64,000 nucleotides of DNA from Aeromonas diversa CDC 2478-85 (GTDB taxonomy: Bacteria; Pseudomonadota; Gammaproteobacteria; Enterobacterales; Aeromonadaceae): the NCBI RefSeq assembly GCF_000819805.1, contig NZ_CDCE01000004.1:38947-102946 (forward strand), read 5' to 3'. Below the pieces are notes generated by a model. The model saw only the letters and a program-made list of their open reading frames with translations, was not told where the DNA came from and did not search any database. Position numbers and translations under genes: made by a program. Shown piece by piece: positions 49,091 through 60,610 of this stretch. The number at the start of each line of letters is the position of its first letter. The first letter of the stretch is position 1.

Positions 49091-52000
49091 TGTGGCTCTC
49101 TGACGTTTCCGTTCGCCGCCCGCTGGTGGCCCTGGTGCTGTGCAGCCTGCTCACCGTCTTCGGCCTGGTGGCCTTTGGCAAGCTCACGGTGCGCGAGATG
49201 CCCGATGTGCAGATCCCGTCGGTCTCGATTACCACCACCTACGAGGGGGCCTCTCCCGAGGTGATGGAGACCCAGGTCACCAAGCCCATCGAGGATCAGC
49301 TCTCGGGGATCAGCGGCATCAAGAACATCTCCTCGGTGACCCGTAAGGGGCGCTCCATGATCACGGTGGAGTTCAATCTCGGCTGGAACATGGTGGAGGG
49401 CGTATCGGACGTGCGCGACGCTCTGTCGCGCGCCAAACGCAGCCTGCCTGACGAGGCGGACGATCCCCTGGTCACCAAGGACAATGGCAACGGTGACGTG
49501 GCCATCTGGCTCAACTTCAGCAGCGACCGGATGGATCGCACCGCCCTGACCGATTACGCCAACCGGGTGCTGGTCGATCCCTTGAGCCTGGTGGACGGGG
49601 TGAGCGAGGTGATGCTCTCGGGGGATCTCGAGAAGGTGATGTATGTGCGCCTCAAGGCAGCCGAGATGGCGGCCCGGGGCATCACGGTCGACGACGTGAA
49701 AACGGCCCTGGCCCGGGAGAATATCGAGTTGCCCGGCGGCGAGATCCGCAACAACAGCATGACCATGGCGGTGCAGATAGAGCGCCTCTACAAGACGCCG
49801 GAGGACTTTCGCGCCCTGCAGATAAGCCTGGGGAAGGGGGGGCAACCCATCTATCTGGGGGACATCGCCCAGATTGAGACCGGGGCCAAGAACGAAGACA
49901 GCGCCTATCATCGCAACGGCAAGGAGAGCCTGGGGCTCGGCATCGTCGCCCAGTCCACCGCCAACCCGCTGGCGGTGGCCCAGGGGATCGAGCACAAACT
50001 CGGCCAGATGCAGCGCTTCCTGCCCGAGGGGGCCAAGCTCGAGGTCGACTACGACGCCACCGTCTTCATTAAGCAGGCCATCGACGAGGTGTACGAGACC
50101 CTCGCCATCTGCGCGGCCCTGGTGGTGGCGGTGCTCTACCTCTTCCTCGGCCAGGGGCGCACCACGCTCATTCCGGCGGTGACAGTGCCTGTCTCCCTCA
50201 TCAGTGCCTTTATCGGCGCCTGGTATCTGGGGTTTTCTATCAATCTGGTGACCCTGCTCGCCCTCATCCTCGCCATCGGCCTGGTGGTGGATGACGCCAT
50301 CGTGGTGGTCGAGAACATCCACCACCATCTGCAGCGCGGCGAGCCGCCCCTGCTGGCGGCCTGGCACGGCACCCGCGAGGTGGGCTTTGCGGTGATCGCC
50401 ACCACCGCCGTGCTGGTGATGGTGTTCGTGCCCATCGCCTTCATGGAGGGGATGGTGGGGCGGCTCTTTACCGAGTTTGCCATCCTGCTCTCCTTGGCCG
50501 TGATCTGCTCCTCCCTGGTGGCCCTCACCCTGACGCCGGCCATGGGCTCCTGGCTGATGCGCGCCAAGGACAGACCCAACCTCTTGAGCGCGGCGCTTGA
50601 CCGGGGCCTTGTTCGCCTCGAGGGGCACTATCGCCGCCTGCTCGGCTGGAGTCTGCACCACAGACGCTGGGCCCCGCTCATCTTCGTGCTGTTTCTGGGC
50701 GGCATCGCCCTGCTCGTCACCCGCATCCCCGCCAGCCTGACCCCGACCGAAGACCGGGGCGTGGTCTTCGTCTTCGTCAAGGGGGCGGAGGGGACCAGCA
50801 TAGAGCGGATGAAGCGCAACATGGAGCAGGTCGAGCAAGTAGTGCTGCCGCTGCTTGGCAAGGGGGTGGTGCAGTCGGTGAGTTTCAGCACCCCGGCCTT
50901 TGGGCGCGGCGGCGATCAGACCGGCATGGCCATCATCCAGCTCACCGACTGGAGTGAGCGCACCCAGACCGCCAGCGAGTTTACCCGCCAGCTCACCGCG
51001 CGCCTCGGGGCCATTCCCGACGTCATGGTGCGCGCCTTCCAGCCCGGCTTTCGCGGCGGCTCCAACGCGGCGGTGCAGTTCATCATTCAGGGCGGCGATT
51101 ATCAGGAGATCTTCGCCCAGGCCCAGCGCCTGCAACAGGCGGCCCAAGAGAGCGGCCTGATGAGCGCGCCGGATCTCGACTATGCCGAGAAGACCCCCGA
51201 GGTGCGGGTGCGCGTCGATCGGGTGCGTGCCGCCCAGCTCGGCATTCCCCTCTCCCAGGTGGCGGGCAGCCTGCAGACCCTGCTCGGGGGCAGCAGCAAG
51301 ACCACCTATGTGGACAGGGGCGAGGAGTATGACGTCTACCTGCGCGGGGACAGGCGCGACTTCAACGGGGCGGGGGATCTCAGCCGCATCTACCTGCGCG
51401 CCGCCGATGGAAAGATGGTGAGTCTCTCTACCCTGGTCTCGTTCGAACTGGTGGCCGCGCCCCAGCGTCTCAACCACTACCAGCGCCAGAAGGCGGTCAC
51501 CCTCACCGCCGACCCCATGCCGGGCCACACCCTGGGCGAGGCGCTGGACTTTCTCGACGGCTGGGCCAACGCCAACCTGCCGGTGGGGATGACGGTGGAT
51601 TACGCCGGTGAGTCCAAGGATTATCGCGACAACCAGGGGGAGATGGGCATGGTGTTTGGCCTCGCCCTGCTGGTGGTCTATCTGGTGCTGGTGGCCCAGT
51701 TCGAGAGTTTCCTCTCGCCGGCCGTGGTGATGGTGACCGTGCCGCTCGGCCTCTTCGGTGGCCTGCTCGGGCTCTGGCTCACCGGCCAGGAGATGAGCCT
51801 CTACAGCCAGATAGGCATGATCATGCTGATCGGCATGGTGGCCAAGAACGGCATCCTCATCGTCGAGTTCATCAACCAGCTCAGGGAGAAGGGGGTCGAG
51901 TTTGAGGAGGCGATCATCCAGGCCAGCCTGCGCCGCCTGCGCCCCATTCTGATGACCTCGCTCACCGCCATCATAGGCGCCGTGCCCCTGATGATCTCCA

Positions 52001-52227
52001 TGGGGGCGGGCTACGAGAGTCGCATGGCGGTGGGGACTGTGGTCTTCTTCGGGCTCACCCTGGCGACCCTGGTGACCCTGCTGCTGATCCCCTCACTCTA
52101 TGGCCTGGTGGCGCGGCGCACCGGCATCGCCGGCGAGCGCAGCCAACAGGTGGATGAGGCGCTCGCCAGCGACCCTGCCGCCAAGGGGGATGAGGCGCCC
52201 CAGGCCAGGTCTTCGCGAATGGGGTGA
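49090..52227 (+). CDS. RND efflux permease (pump 3)
   Basis: A 1045-residue HAE-1 family exporter. The proton-relay pair D401-D402 (GLVVDDAIVVVENIHHHL) sits at the same residue numbers as in the pump-2 permease; the helix-10 lysine is in GMVAKNGILIVEF. The first loop carries ITTTYEGASPEVMETQVTKP. The C-terminal tail is hydrophilic (about 25 residues). It forms an operon with its adaptor, again without an outer-membrane factor gene. Confidence 0.92.
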   Translation: MWLSDVSVRRPLVALVLCSLLTVFGLVAFGKLTVREMPDVQIPSVSITTTYEGASPEVMETQVTKPIEDQLSGISGIKNISSVTRKGRSMITVEFNLGWNMVEGVSDVRDALSRAKRSLPDEADDPLVTKDNGNGDVAIWLNFSSDRMDRTALTDYANRVLVDPLSLVDGVSEVMLSGDLEKVMYVRLKAAEMAARGITVDDVKTALARENIELPGGEIRNNSMTMAVQIERLYKTPEDFRALQISLGKGGQPIYLGDIAQIETGAKNEDSAYHRNGKESLGLGIVAQSTANPLAVAQGIEHKLGQMQRFLPEGAKLEVDYDATVFIKQAIDEVYETLAICAALVVAVLYLFLGQGRTTLIPAVTVPVSLISAFIGAWYLGFSINLVTLLALILAIGLVVDDAIVVVENIHHHLQRGEPPLLAAWHGTREVGFAVIATTAVLVMVFVPIAFMEGMVGRLFTEFAILLSLAVICSSLVALTLTPAMGSWLMRAKDRPNLLSAALDRGLVRLEGHYRRLLGWSLHHRRWAPLIFVLFLGGIALLVTRIPASLTPTEDRGVVFVFVKGAEGTSIERMKRNMEQVEQVVLPLLGKGVVQSVSFSTPAFGRGGDQTGMAIIQLTDWSERTQTASEFTRQLTARLGAIPDVMVRAFQPGFRGGSNAAVQFIIQGGDYQEIFAQAQRLQQAAQESGLMSAPDLDYAEKTPEVRVRVDRVRAAQLGIPLSQVAGSLQTLLGGSSKTTYVDRGEEYDVYLRGDRRDFNGAGDLSRIYLRAADGKMVSLSTLVSFELVAAPQRLNHYQRQKAVTLTADPMPGHTLGEALDFLDGWANANLPVGMTVDYAGESKDYRDNQGEMGMVFGLALLVVYLVLVAQFESFLSPAVVMVTVPLGLFGGLLGLWLTGQEMSLYSQIGMIMLIGMVAKNGILIVEFINQLREKGVEFEEAIIQASLRRLRPILMTSLTAIIGAVPLMISMGAGYESRMAVGTVVFFGLTLATLVTLLLIPSLYGLVARRTGIAGERSQQVDEALASDPAAKGDEAPQARSSRMG

Positions 52228-52379
52228 CGTAGCGGGCATAGGGCCTGTTGTGAACGGGGCGGTCGGCCTGGCCGGCGCCCCATGCTCAAGGGGCCGGCCT
52301 GGGGGCGAGGGCGCGCCAACCCCGATTCCCATGGGTTTTACAGGGGCAAAAAGCCATCGCTACCACCGCGGCCAGCCGG

Positions 52380-52385
52380 TATAAT
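52380..52385 (+). promoter_or_regulatory. ygiQ promoter -10 box
   Basis: A perfect TATAAT 31 bp before the ygiQ start, with a weak -35 (TCGCTA, 17-bp spacing). Upstream (52269-52300) is a GC-rich imperfect hairpin after the RND operon. Confidence 0.55.
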
Positions 52386-52415
52386 GCGCGACCCGAAATG
52401 TTCCAGGTGGTCAAA

Positions 52416-54793
<2,378 letters not shown>

Positions 54794-54812
<19 letters not shown>

Positions 54813-54875
54813 GTTTTCCTGACTGGAAAGCGACAGAAATAAAAAAGGCGACCAGATGGTCGCCTTTTTTATTTA
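54794..54875 (+). repeat. Left copy of the ygiQ-end direct repeat
   Basis: Begins at caagcgaccg inside the last codons of ygiQ and runs through its stop and terminator to atttta. It matches 55769-55849 with the blocks caagcgaccg, tggaaagcga and aaaggcgaccagatggtcgc identical and the rest partly diverged. It is the left boundary of an AT-rich insertion. Confidence 0.75.
54838..54874. terminator. ygiQ terminator
   Basis: aaaaaaggcgacca / tggtcgcctttttt stem with A- and T-runs on both sides, so it can act in both directions. Confidence 0.9.
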
Positions 54876-54908
54876 AGGTAATCGTATCTGTAAATTTATT
54901 AACAATGT

Positions 54909-55421
54909 TTACTCACAAGGGTTCTCATCACTAATTTTTGTAACGATCAGGTCTGAGTAAACAGATGAGCGAGATATGCTTGAACCATCGTGTAACTCGA
55001 TACCAGTGGCTTGTGTATCAATTTTTATTTTATCTAGATTTATATTTTTAAACTCTATCTCAAGGCTTTTCCCTACATGCATCTTGACTCGTCCTGATGA
55101 ATAAAAATCATCCATAACAGTCCTGTATTCATTATTAAAGTAACCTTTATTCAAAGCATTGCCACATACATATGTAGCTTCATAATGGCGCTCATTTTTA
55201 AAGTTTTGTGGGTAACGAATTTTTCCATTGGAAAGCCACCAACCATTTTTATCCTTATCTACTTCTATTACATAGTGTGCTCTTCCATCCGAAAATTTAT
55301 TGTAGAATGTTTGTTCTGGTGTTTTATCAACGATATTTATAATGTTACCTTCTAGTTCAATGTATGTGACGGCATAGGCAGGCAATATAATAGGTAAAAA
55401 GAGTAATGGTATGTATCGCAT
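54909..55421 (-). CDS. Unknown AT-rich secreted protein
   Basis: A 170-residue protein with a signal peptide (MRYIPLLFLPIILPAYA, cleavage before VTYIE), then a beta-rich, Lys/Asp/Asn-rich body (DKNGWWLSNGKIRYPQNF) with two cysteines (YVCGNAL and the terminal NPCE). I do not recognise the family. Codon use is AT-rich and unlike all surrounding core genes. It is the only convincing gene between the two ygiQ-end repeats, so it is the cargo of that insertion. Confidence 0.65.
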   Translation of the reverse strand: MRYIPLLFLPIILPAYAVTYIELEGNIINIVDKTPEQTFYNKFSDGRAHYVIEVDKDKNGWWLSNGKIRYPQNFKNERHYEATYVCGNALNKGYFNNEYRTVMDDFYSSGRVKMHVGKSLEIEFKNINLDKIKIDTQATGIELHDGSSISRSSVYSDLIVTKISDENPCE

Positions 55422-55584
55422 CTTATATCCTTTTTAGAACATTGTAGTGGCCAAATAAATAATAAATGAACTTTATTGTTGATACTCGTATCTACCTAAG
55501 TTGGTAGGATAGAAGCTCACGATCACCGATAGGTTACAAATACTCAGAAGTTTTTATCAACCAAGTTGTAATCCGTCTTCATCC

Positions 55585-55782
55585 TTAGGCTTCGTATGGG
55601 TATTGTATTGCAAGTGCTGCAATAAAAGCGAGGAAAAAGTAATATGCAACTTTATATTTAATTGCTGCTTGGTAATGACTGATGGCAATTTTGCTCGGCA
55701 TGAGCTTGCCCAGAAGGATAATGTTCTGATTGGTGCAGGTTATGGGTATGTGGTAATGGAAATAGTAACAAGCGACCGGCAA
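55585..55782 (-). other. Possible short ORF with one membrane segment
   Basis: A 65-codon frame on the minus strand (or 38 codons from an internal ATG, MPSKIAISHYQAA) ending in a hydrophobic stretch YYFFLAFIAALAIQYPYEA. Composition is AT-rich like its surroundings and no ribosome binding site stands out. It might be a gene remnant. The rest of 55422-55860 has no gene. Confidence 0.2.
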
Positions 55783-55849
55783 GGTGAGCTTTCCTGATTG
55801 GAAAGCGATCGATAATAAAAAGGCGACCAGATGGTCGCCTTTTATTTAT
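55769..55849 (+). repeat. Right copy of the ygiQ-end direct repeat
   Basis: Starts with aag cga ccg gca agg tga, which reads K-R-P-A-R-stop, against K-R-P-N-R-stop at the true ygiQ end, and continues into the same terminator stem. It is a diverged 3' fragment of a ygiQ gene rather than a recent exact duplication. Confidence 0.75.
55814..55848. terminator. Copy of the ygiQ terminator
   Basis: Same stem (aaaggcgacca / tggtcgcctttt) as at 54838-54874. It now lies just beyond the stop codon of the zinc-hook ATPase gene and, being symmetric, probably terminates it. Confidence 0.8.
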
Positions 55850-55860
55850 GTAGAAATTAA

Positions 55861-58437
55861 TTAGTTACGACGTTTCTTTAGCGCCTTAAAGTACGTATCC
55901 AAAGCTGTTACGTCTTGCTCGATTTCACTATATTGAGGACAGTCAACGGCTAGTTCAGTTGCATTATCATGCCCATGCATATAAGTACTACATTTAGACA
56001 TGGCTGCGTTGATTATGTTGTTATCATCAGAGGTAACATCATCCATTATCTCTTTCAAACTTTGAGTTTTTACACCACGAGAAAAACGTTCTACTACCTT
56101 TCTTAGTAGCCATTCCTCAACAAGTCGCTCCCATGTCTCACGCATCTGATTATATATAAGCTTTGCATGGAGCTCATATTTTAAATCGCCAGATGCTTCC
56201 ATTCTTTTAAGATTCGGTAGCTCGTTCTTTAAATAACCAATTCTAGATGCTGTGTTTTTGACATCCCAAGGTGGTTCTGGGTACGGGTATCCGCTTGTAT
56301 CACCAAGCTTTGCTATTGAGATAATATTTAGTTTTGACTGGGCTGCATCACAAGATTCCTCAAGCATTTTTAGGAATGACATATCATGGGTGAATACAAT
56401 AATCTGACGGACCAATGACTCTGTAGCAATCCGGTCTGCAAACATTCGACGCCATTTGTGATCTAAGGAATTGATTGGGTCATCAAAAATTATGGCTGAT
56501 TTTCTATCGTCGACAGTGAGTTCTGCCATGAAGCTAGCCAAGGCCACACATTTCTGTTCGCCTTCACTTGCCACATCTGTAATACCATTTGTTTTTCCGG
56601 TTAGTCGTAGTCTAAGCATTTGTTTGCCACGATGACCGCGAGTTTCGGTGTCTACATCAAAGTTTTTAAATCTTAGTTTTTCGAGCTCTGCACTAAAAGC
56701 TGCCTGCAGACTGCCAATTGCTCCACCTCTTGCAATCAAATTTGTTTGAGCTGTAATCGATGTGGATTGGCAGGAGTTTGCAAGATTGTTATATAAATCG
56801 ATTATCTTTAGTCGGTTAATTTCTTTTAATATAATATCTCTTGATGCTGTGAGAGTTTTTCTATCTTCTAGGTCTTCAAGTATATATTCAAGGTCGGAAA
56901 TTTGCTTCACTAGGCCTTCGTTAGTTGCAACTTCAGCTTCTTTTTTCTTCCAAGAGTCTATTTGACCACTAATCCAATTAACAGCATTAAATTCAACTTT
57001 AATTGGCGTGAAATCAGGTTCAGCTTTGAGTAGATTGGCACAACAAATCTCTAAGTTTGCGTTCAGAACAATTATGTTTTTAGCATATTCAGCGTTATGA
57101 TCACGAATCTTTTCTAACGCAAACTCATATGGCTTTAGATCAAAGTTGAGCGACTTTAGATTTGTGATAAAGAAATCAAATGTACTTTTGGCTTTGTTGG
57201 CCTCAACTTGAGTCTTATCTTGCAGATAGTCATTGAATGATTTTAATTTAGTTGCTGCTTTATCAGATATTGGTTGAAGGCAGGTTGGGCATGGGTCACC
57301 TTGAATGGGTGGGAAAACTACCCCAGGATTGTGTGTCTGGACAAAGGTTTTAACGTGCCTCCACATTTGTACCCACTCTGGTGAGCAAATTCCAGCAAGC
57401 TCATGCCCATCAAGTGCTTGAGTACGTGCAAGGGCTGCAGCAGCTTGCTTGGTTTTGTAATCGTCATATGCACTCTTAATATCATCCAACTGTTTTTGGT
57501 CAAGCTTGTTCCTAAGCTTAATTAAATGATCGAGCAAGGGCTGTAATTCTTTGCAGCGGTCACTATATATTTTCCGTATTTGCTCTGGAGTGCTAGAGCG
57601 TAGCTTTGTTAGTTCTTCACGATGGACTTTAATAGAATCGTCTTGCTCCGAGCTTAAACAAAGAGCATCAAGAGATTCTATTTTTGTTTTCGATGATAGC
57701 GTTGAAATAAAAGTATTAACTTGACCATTTTCACTAAACTTTGGTAACGGAATAGCTGTGACAAAAGGATTTTTATCATTGTCACTACTAACTCGAACGA
57801 ACTCGCAAGCATGCATCAACTGTGTCAGTAATTTCATGCCTGCAGGTTTGTATTCGACAGCATCCTCACTGGAGATATAATGGGTTGCAGAAGTGTTATC
57901 GAAGATACGGATAGACTTAAGGTCTTCACGTGGTTCGGCCGAGATTGTCCAATCAATGTCATGCTGATCTTCACCGATGAAAATTGAGATTTCAGCTTTT
58001 GGATCACCAGATTTTTCTTCGTAAATGTTAGATAGAATTTTAGGTGTGTTGCCACGAGTAAGACAGGCATTTTTTAAAATTTTTGCATAGCTTGACTTAC
58101 CAGACCCATTATCACCGTAAACAGCCGTTAATCCTTCAGAGCTAAACTCGAGCGTTGCATCAGATACAAGAGAAGATACATTGTTGACTTTACTGATGCT
58201 CTTTAATTTTACGGCCTGTTTTTCTTCCCCAAATCCAGAGATTGTTAATGGAGAAATATAGTAGGCATAATTAGCATCTTGCGCTTCAAGACCATGTTCC
58301 ATTTTGGCGATAGCTAAAAGAAGCTGTAAACTATCACTTTCTAGTTTTCCCTTCTCAGCTGCCAATCTGATGGCATGGCGCCACCAGAGATTTTTATTCA
58401 GCTTGTTAGCCCAGCTAACAACGCTTTCAACAGACAT
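55861..58437 (-). CDS. Zinc-hook AAA_13 ATPase, RloC/PrrC-like anti-phage candidate
   Basis: An 858-residue soluble ABC-type ATPase. Walker A is GDNGSGKSS (108-116), a Rad50-like zinc hook CPTC at 383-386 lies between coiled coils, the signature SEGEQKC is near 621, Walker B IIFDDPINSLDH near 650, and an H-loop (VFTHD) follows. This order matches the AAA_13 family, which includes the anticodon nucleases PrrC and RloC; RloC also has a zinc hook. The C-terminal region has R766-x3-E770 (RETWE) and histidines H821/H823, similar in order to the catalytic Arg-Glu-His of PrrC. Nuclease activity is inferred. Start 58437 has GGAGATATCTT upstream; the frame beyond it runs into repeats. DNA is AT-rich, a sign of transfer. 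It stands alone without restriction-modification genes. Confidence 0.75.
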   Translation of the reverse strand: MSVESVVSWANKLNKNLWWRHAIRLAAEKGKLESDSLQLLLAIAKMEHGLEAQDANYAYYISPLTISGFGEEKQAVKLKSISKVNNVSSLVSDATLEFSSEGLTAVYGDNGSGKSSYAKILKNACLTRGNTPKILSNIYEEKSGDPKAEISIFIGEDQHDIDWTISAEPREDLKSIRIFDNTSATHYISSEDAVEYKPAGMKLLTQLMHACEFVRVSSDNDKNPFVTAIPLPKFSENGQVNTFISTLSSKTKIESLDALCLSSEQDDSIKVHREELTKLRSSTPEQIRKIYSDRCKELQPLLDHLIKLRNKLDQKQLDDIKSAYDDYKTKQAAAALARTQALDGHELAGICSPEWVQMWRHVKTFVQTHNPGVVFPPIQGDPCPTCLQPISDKAATKLKSFNDYLQDKTQVEANKAKSTFDFFITNLKSLNFDLKPYEFALEKIRDHNAEYAKNIIVLNANLEICCANLLKAEPDFTPIKVEFNAVNWISGQIDSWKKKEAEVATNEGLVKQISDLEYILEDLEDRKTLTASRDIILKEINRLKIIDLYNNLANSCQSTSITAQTNLIARGGAIGSLQAAFSAELEKLRFKNFDVDTETRGHRGKQMLRLRLTGKTNGITDVASEGEQKCVALASFMAELTVDDRKSAIIFDDPINSLDHKWRRMFADRIATESLVRQIIVFTHDMSFLKMLEESCDAAQSKLNIISIAKLGDTSGYPYPEPPWDVKNTASRIGYLKNELPNLKRMEASGDLKYELHAKLIYNQMRETWERLVEEWLLRKVVERFSRGVKTQSLKEIMDDVTSDDNNIINAAMSKCSTYMHGHDNATELAVDCPQYSEIEQDVTALDTYFKALKKRRN

Positions 58438-58501
58438 AAGATATCTCCATAAGGGTAAATCTGAGACACCCATCGCTGGTACCGGTCGTGGTTTAGACAG
58501 G

Positions 58502-58730
58502 TCCCAAGTTTCTGCCCATGGATTACTGCTTCCAATATGCTCCCTTGACCCGCGATGGCAGCAACCCATCGCAGTCCAACAGCCATGATTCTGGGACACC
58601 CATGATTCTGGGACACCCAGCTTTCTGTGTGAGGCGTATCACCACCAAATCCCACGCTACCGCCCGTGGATGACAGCTTCCACTATGCACCCTTGACCCG
58701 CGCTGGCAGCAACCCATCGCAGATCAACAG
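58502..58730. repeat. 81-bp direct repeat pair upstream of the ATPase gene
   Basis: Copies 58502-58582 and 58650-58730 (offset 148 bp) share tgacccgcg-tggcagcaac and ccatcgcag-tcaacag with scattered differences. Two TGGGACACCCA elements lie between them. Neither copy shows a gene. Together with the text below they fill the 58438-58988 gap. Confidence 0.75.
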
Positions 58731-58927
58731 GTTCTGGATGGCTATGGTAAGCCAAACGAAACTGCCGAGGTGAGTCTTAACGTGATGTAACCATCAGAAA
58801 TTGCTCGCTTTTTGACACCTGTCAAACTCTTCTTTCTCTGCGACCTTGCCGCCAACCGGACAGTGTTCGGGCGCTGGCGGCTGGCCAGCCTGCGGCTGTG
58901 GGGTAGCACCATTTTCTGGGACACCCA
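58592..58927 (-). repeat. REP-like elements, upstream set (TGGGACACCCA)
   Basis: Exact copies at 58592-58602, 58609-58619 and 58917-58927, and a degenerate one (gagacacccat) near 58463. The first two form a 17-bp tandem with CATGATTC between them. The last is flanked by ccattttc and accatttt. Read on the minus strand they are TGGGTGTCCCA, identical to the elements downstream of the transposase. Confidence 0.75.
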
Positions 58928-58988
58928 CCATTTTGACAGGGGCGTAGAGCTCTGCTTGGCTTGACGTCTCACTGCCGAGGAACTTGCC

Positions 58989-59936
58989 ATGACCATCGCC
59001 CGTTCACGTCAGATCAGTTTGCAGGATACGCCCTACTACCATGTGGTGAGTCGCTGTGTGCGGCGGGCCTTCCTGTGTGGGGAAGATGCCCACTCGGGCC
59101 AGAGCTACGAGCATCGCCGCCAGTGGGTGGTCGACCGACTGGGCCAGCTGTCGCGGCTCTTTGCCATCGGCATCTGCGCCTATGCGGTGATGAGTAACCA
59201 CTACCACCTGGTGCTGAGAGTGGATGCCGAGCAGGCGCAGGGCTGGAGTGAGCGGGAGGTGGCCGAGCGCTGGGCCGGGCTGTTTCAGTGGCCGCTGCTG
59301 GTGCGGCGCTGGTATCAGGGGGATACCCTGATTGAGCCAGAGCTCTCGGTGGTGCAAGGGCTGATAGAGGAGTGGCGCGGACGGCTCTACTCCATCAGCT
59401 GGTTCGTGCGCCTGCTCAATGAAGGACTAGCCCGTCAGGCCAATCAGGAAGACAGCTGCAAGGGCCATTTCTGGGAGGGGCGCTTCAAGAGTCAGGCCCT
59501 GCTGACAGAGTCGGCGCTATTAGCCTGCATGGCCTATGTGGAGCTCAATCCTATCCGCGCCAAACTTGCCGACCGGCCCGAAGAGAGTGACTACACCAGC
59601 ATCAGTCAGCGTCTGGGAAGAGCCCAAACCACCGAGCTACCGCCCCTGCTGCTCCCGTTTGCCAAGAAGGGTGAATCCAAGTCACTGCCCTACACCTTCA
59701 CCGACTATCTGGCGCTGGTTGACTGGACTGGCCGCGCCATTCGCGACGACAAGCGGGGCCATATTCCCGAGGCGCTTTCTCCCATCCTGCAACGGTTGCA
59801 ACTCGACGGTGACGACTGGCTCAAGCAGGTGAGGCTGTTTAAGCGAAGCGGTATCCGGGCCATCGGTCACGGTGTGGCTCGAGAACGTTATGCCCACCAC
59901 TGCGGGCAGCGGCGATGCCATCAGCCAGTTAACTGA
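58989..59936 (+). CDS. REP-associated tyrosine transposase (RAYT, Y1/IS200-like)
   Basis: A 315-residue single-domain Y1 HUH nuclease. The metal-binding HUH motif is H71-Y72-H73 (SNHYHLVL) and the catalytic tyrosine is most likely Y183 in ACMAYVELNPIRAKL. GHFWEGRFKSQALL and the N-terminal YYHVVSRCVRRAFLC are typical of the family. RAYTs are domesticated relatives of IS200/IS605 transposases that maintain REP sequences and are not known to move themselves. GC-rich like the host, so it is probably an old resident. It is flanked by inverted REP-like elements (58592-58927 and 60113-61245). Confidence 0.85.
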   Translation: MTIARSRQISLQDTPYYHVVSRCVRRAFLCGEDAHSGQSYEHRRQWVVDRLGQLSRLFAIGICAYAVMSNHYHLVLRVDAEQAQGWSEREVAERWAGLFQWPLLVRRWYQGDTLIEPELSVVQGLIEEWRGRLYSISWFVRLLNEGLARQANQEDSCKGHFWEGRFKSQALLTESALLACMAYVELNPIRAKLADRPEESDYTSISQRLGRAQTTELPPLLLPFAKKGESKSLPYTFTDYLALVDWTGRAIRDDKRGHIPEALSPILQRLQLDGDDWLKQVRLFKRSGIRAIGHGVARERYAHHCGQRRCHQPVN

Positions 59937-60104
59937 ATTTGCTCCAATTTCGTGGTCACGAATGGTGCTGCAGGCACCAGGCTCTGGGCTGGGCGCAAAC
60001 CGGTGTGTTCAGCGAAACCGACCCAACCCAGTCAGAATTCCTGGCCATTTTCGCCGGGGTGAACCCAGGCGTCCTCACTTTGCTGAGCCAGATAATGGCG
60101 TCAT

Positions 60105-60129
60105 CCAAATTGTGGGTGTCCCAATTTGG
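60105..60129 (+). repeat. REP-like hairpin (downstream set)
   Basis: Contains TGGGTGTCCCA (60113-60123) inside a longer near-palindrome with arms CCAAATTG / CAATTTGG. It lies just before the stop of the lipoprotein gene at 60146, where REPs are often found. It is in the opposite orientation to the upstream set. 59937-60104 holds nothing else. Confidence 0.7.
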
Positions 60130-60145
60130 AGAATCGCTCGGGATT

Positions 60146-60574
60146 TCACTGCCGCCGCTCCTGACCCGCCCCATCGAGCAGGGTGTGAAACAGATAGTGT
60201 CTTTTCTCATCGTAATAGACGGTCACCGTGTGGCGCTGGGTGTAGTCGGCCGTCACGCTGACTACCGTCATGGGCACCAGGATCAGTTCTCCCAACCCCA
60301 GTGTGACGGCGCTTGCCGTCGCCTGGGCATTACCATCATCCCGGCGAGCCATCTTGCCGAGCACGTCAAAACGATCGCAGGACACAGCCCCTTGTTTTCT
60401 GTCATCTGGCCCCGCCTCGCAGGGCTGCGCCGTCCCCAGTGCTGCTCGAATACTGGCTTGGGTCTGCTCTGGCGCCAGAGCGTCGCGATGGCGCCCCGAG
60501 TAGTAGTCGATGGCGGCGGCGCAGCCGCCCAGCAGCAGGGGGAGGGTGATCAACAGGGGACGTAGAAGGGGCAT
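60146..60574 (-). CDS. Small unknown lipoprotein
   Basis: A 142-residue lipoprotein: MPLLRPLLITLPLLLGGC with the LLGGC lipobox and acyl-Cys 18. The mature part is soluble, with a central CEAGPDD...GAVSCDRFD pair of cysteines and a basic C-terminus. A hydrophobic stretch (TLGLGELILVPMTVVSV, about residues 90-107) may be a membrane contact. Such DUF-type lipoproteins are common in Aeromonas; I do not recognise a family. Confidence 0.65.
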   Translation of the reverse strand: MPLLRPLLITLPLLLGGCAAAIDYYSGRHRDALAPEQTQASIRAALGTAQPCEAGPDDRKQGAVSCDRFDVLGKMARRDDGNAQATASAVTLGLGELILVPMTVVSVTADYTQRHTVTVYYDEKRHYLFHTLLDGAGQERRQ

Positions 60575-60610
60575 GCTGTTCTCTCGCCAGGTGAGGAGAA
60601 ATAACCGGGG

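Noticed and set aside
48916..51528. Antisense frame of 870 codons opposite the pump-3 permease
   Set aside because: Same reason: mirror of a conserved RND gene.
58438..58599. N-terminal extension of the zinc-hook ATPase by 54 residues
   Set aside because: The extra codons read through the REP-like and direct-repeat DNA. A good ribosome binding site precedes the ATG at 58437.
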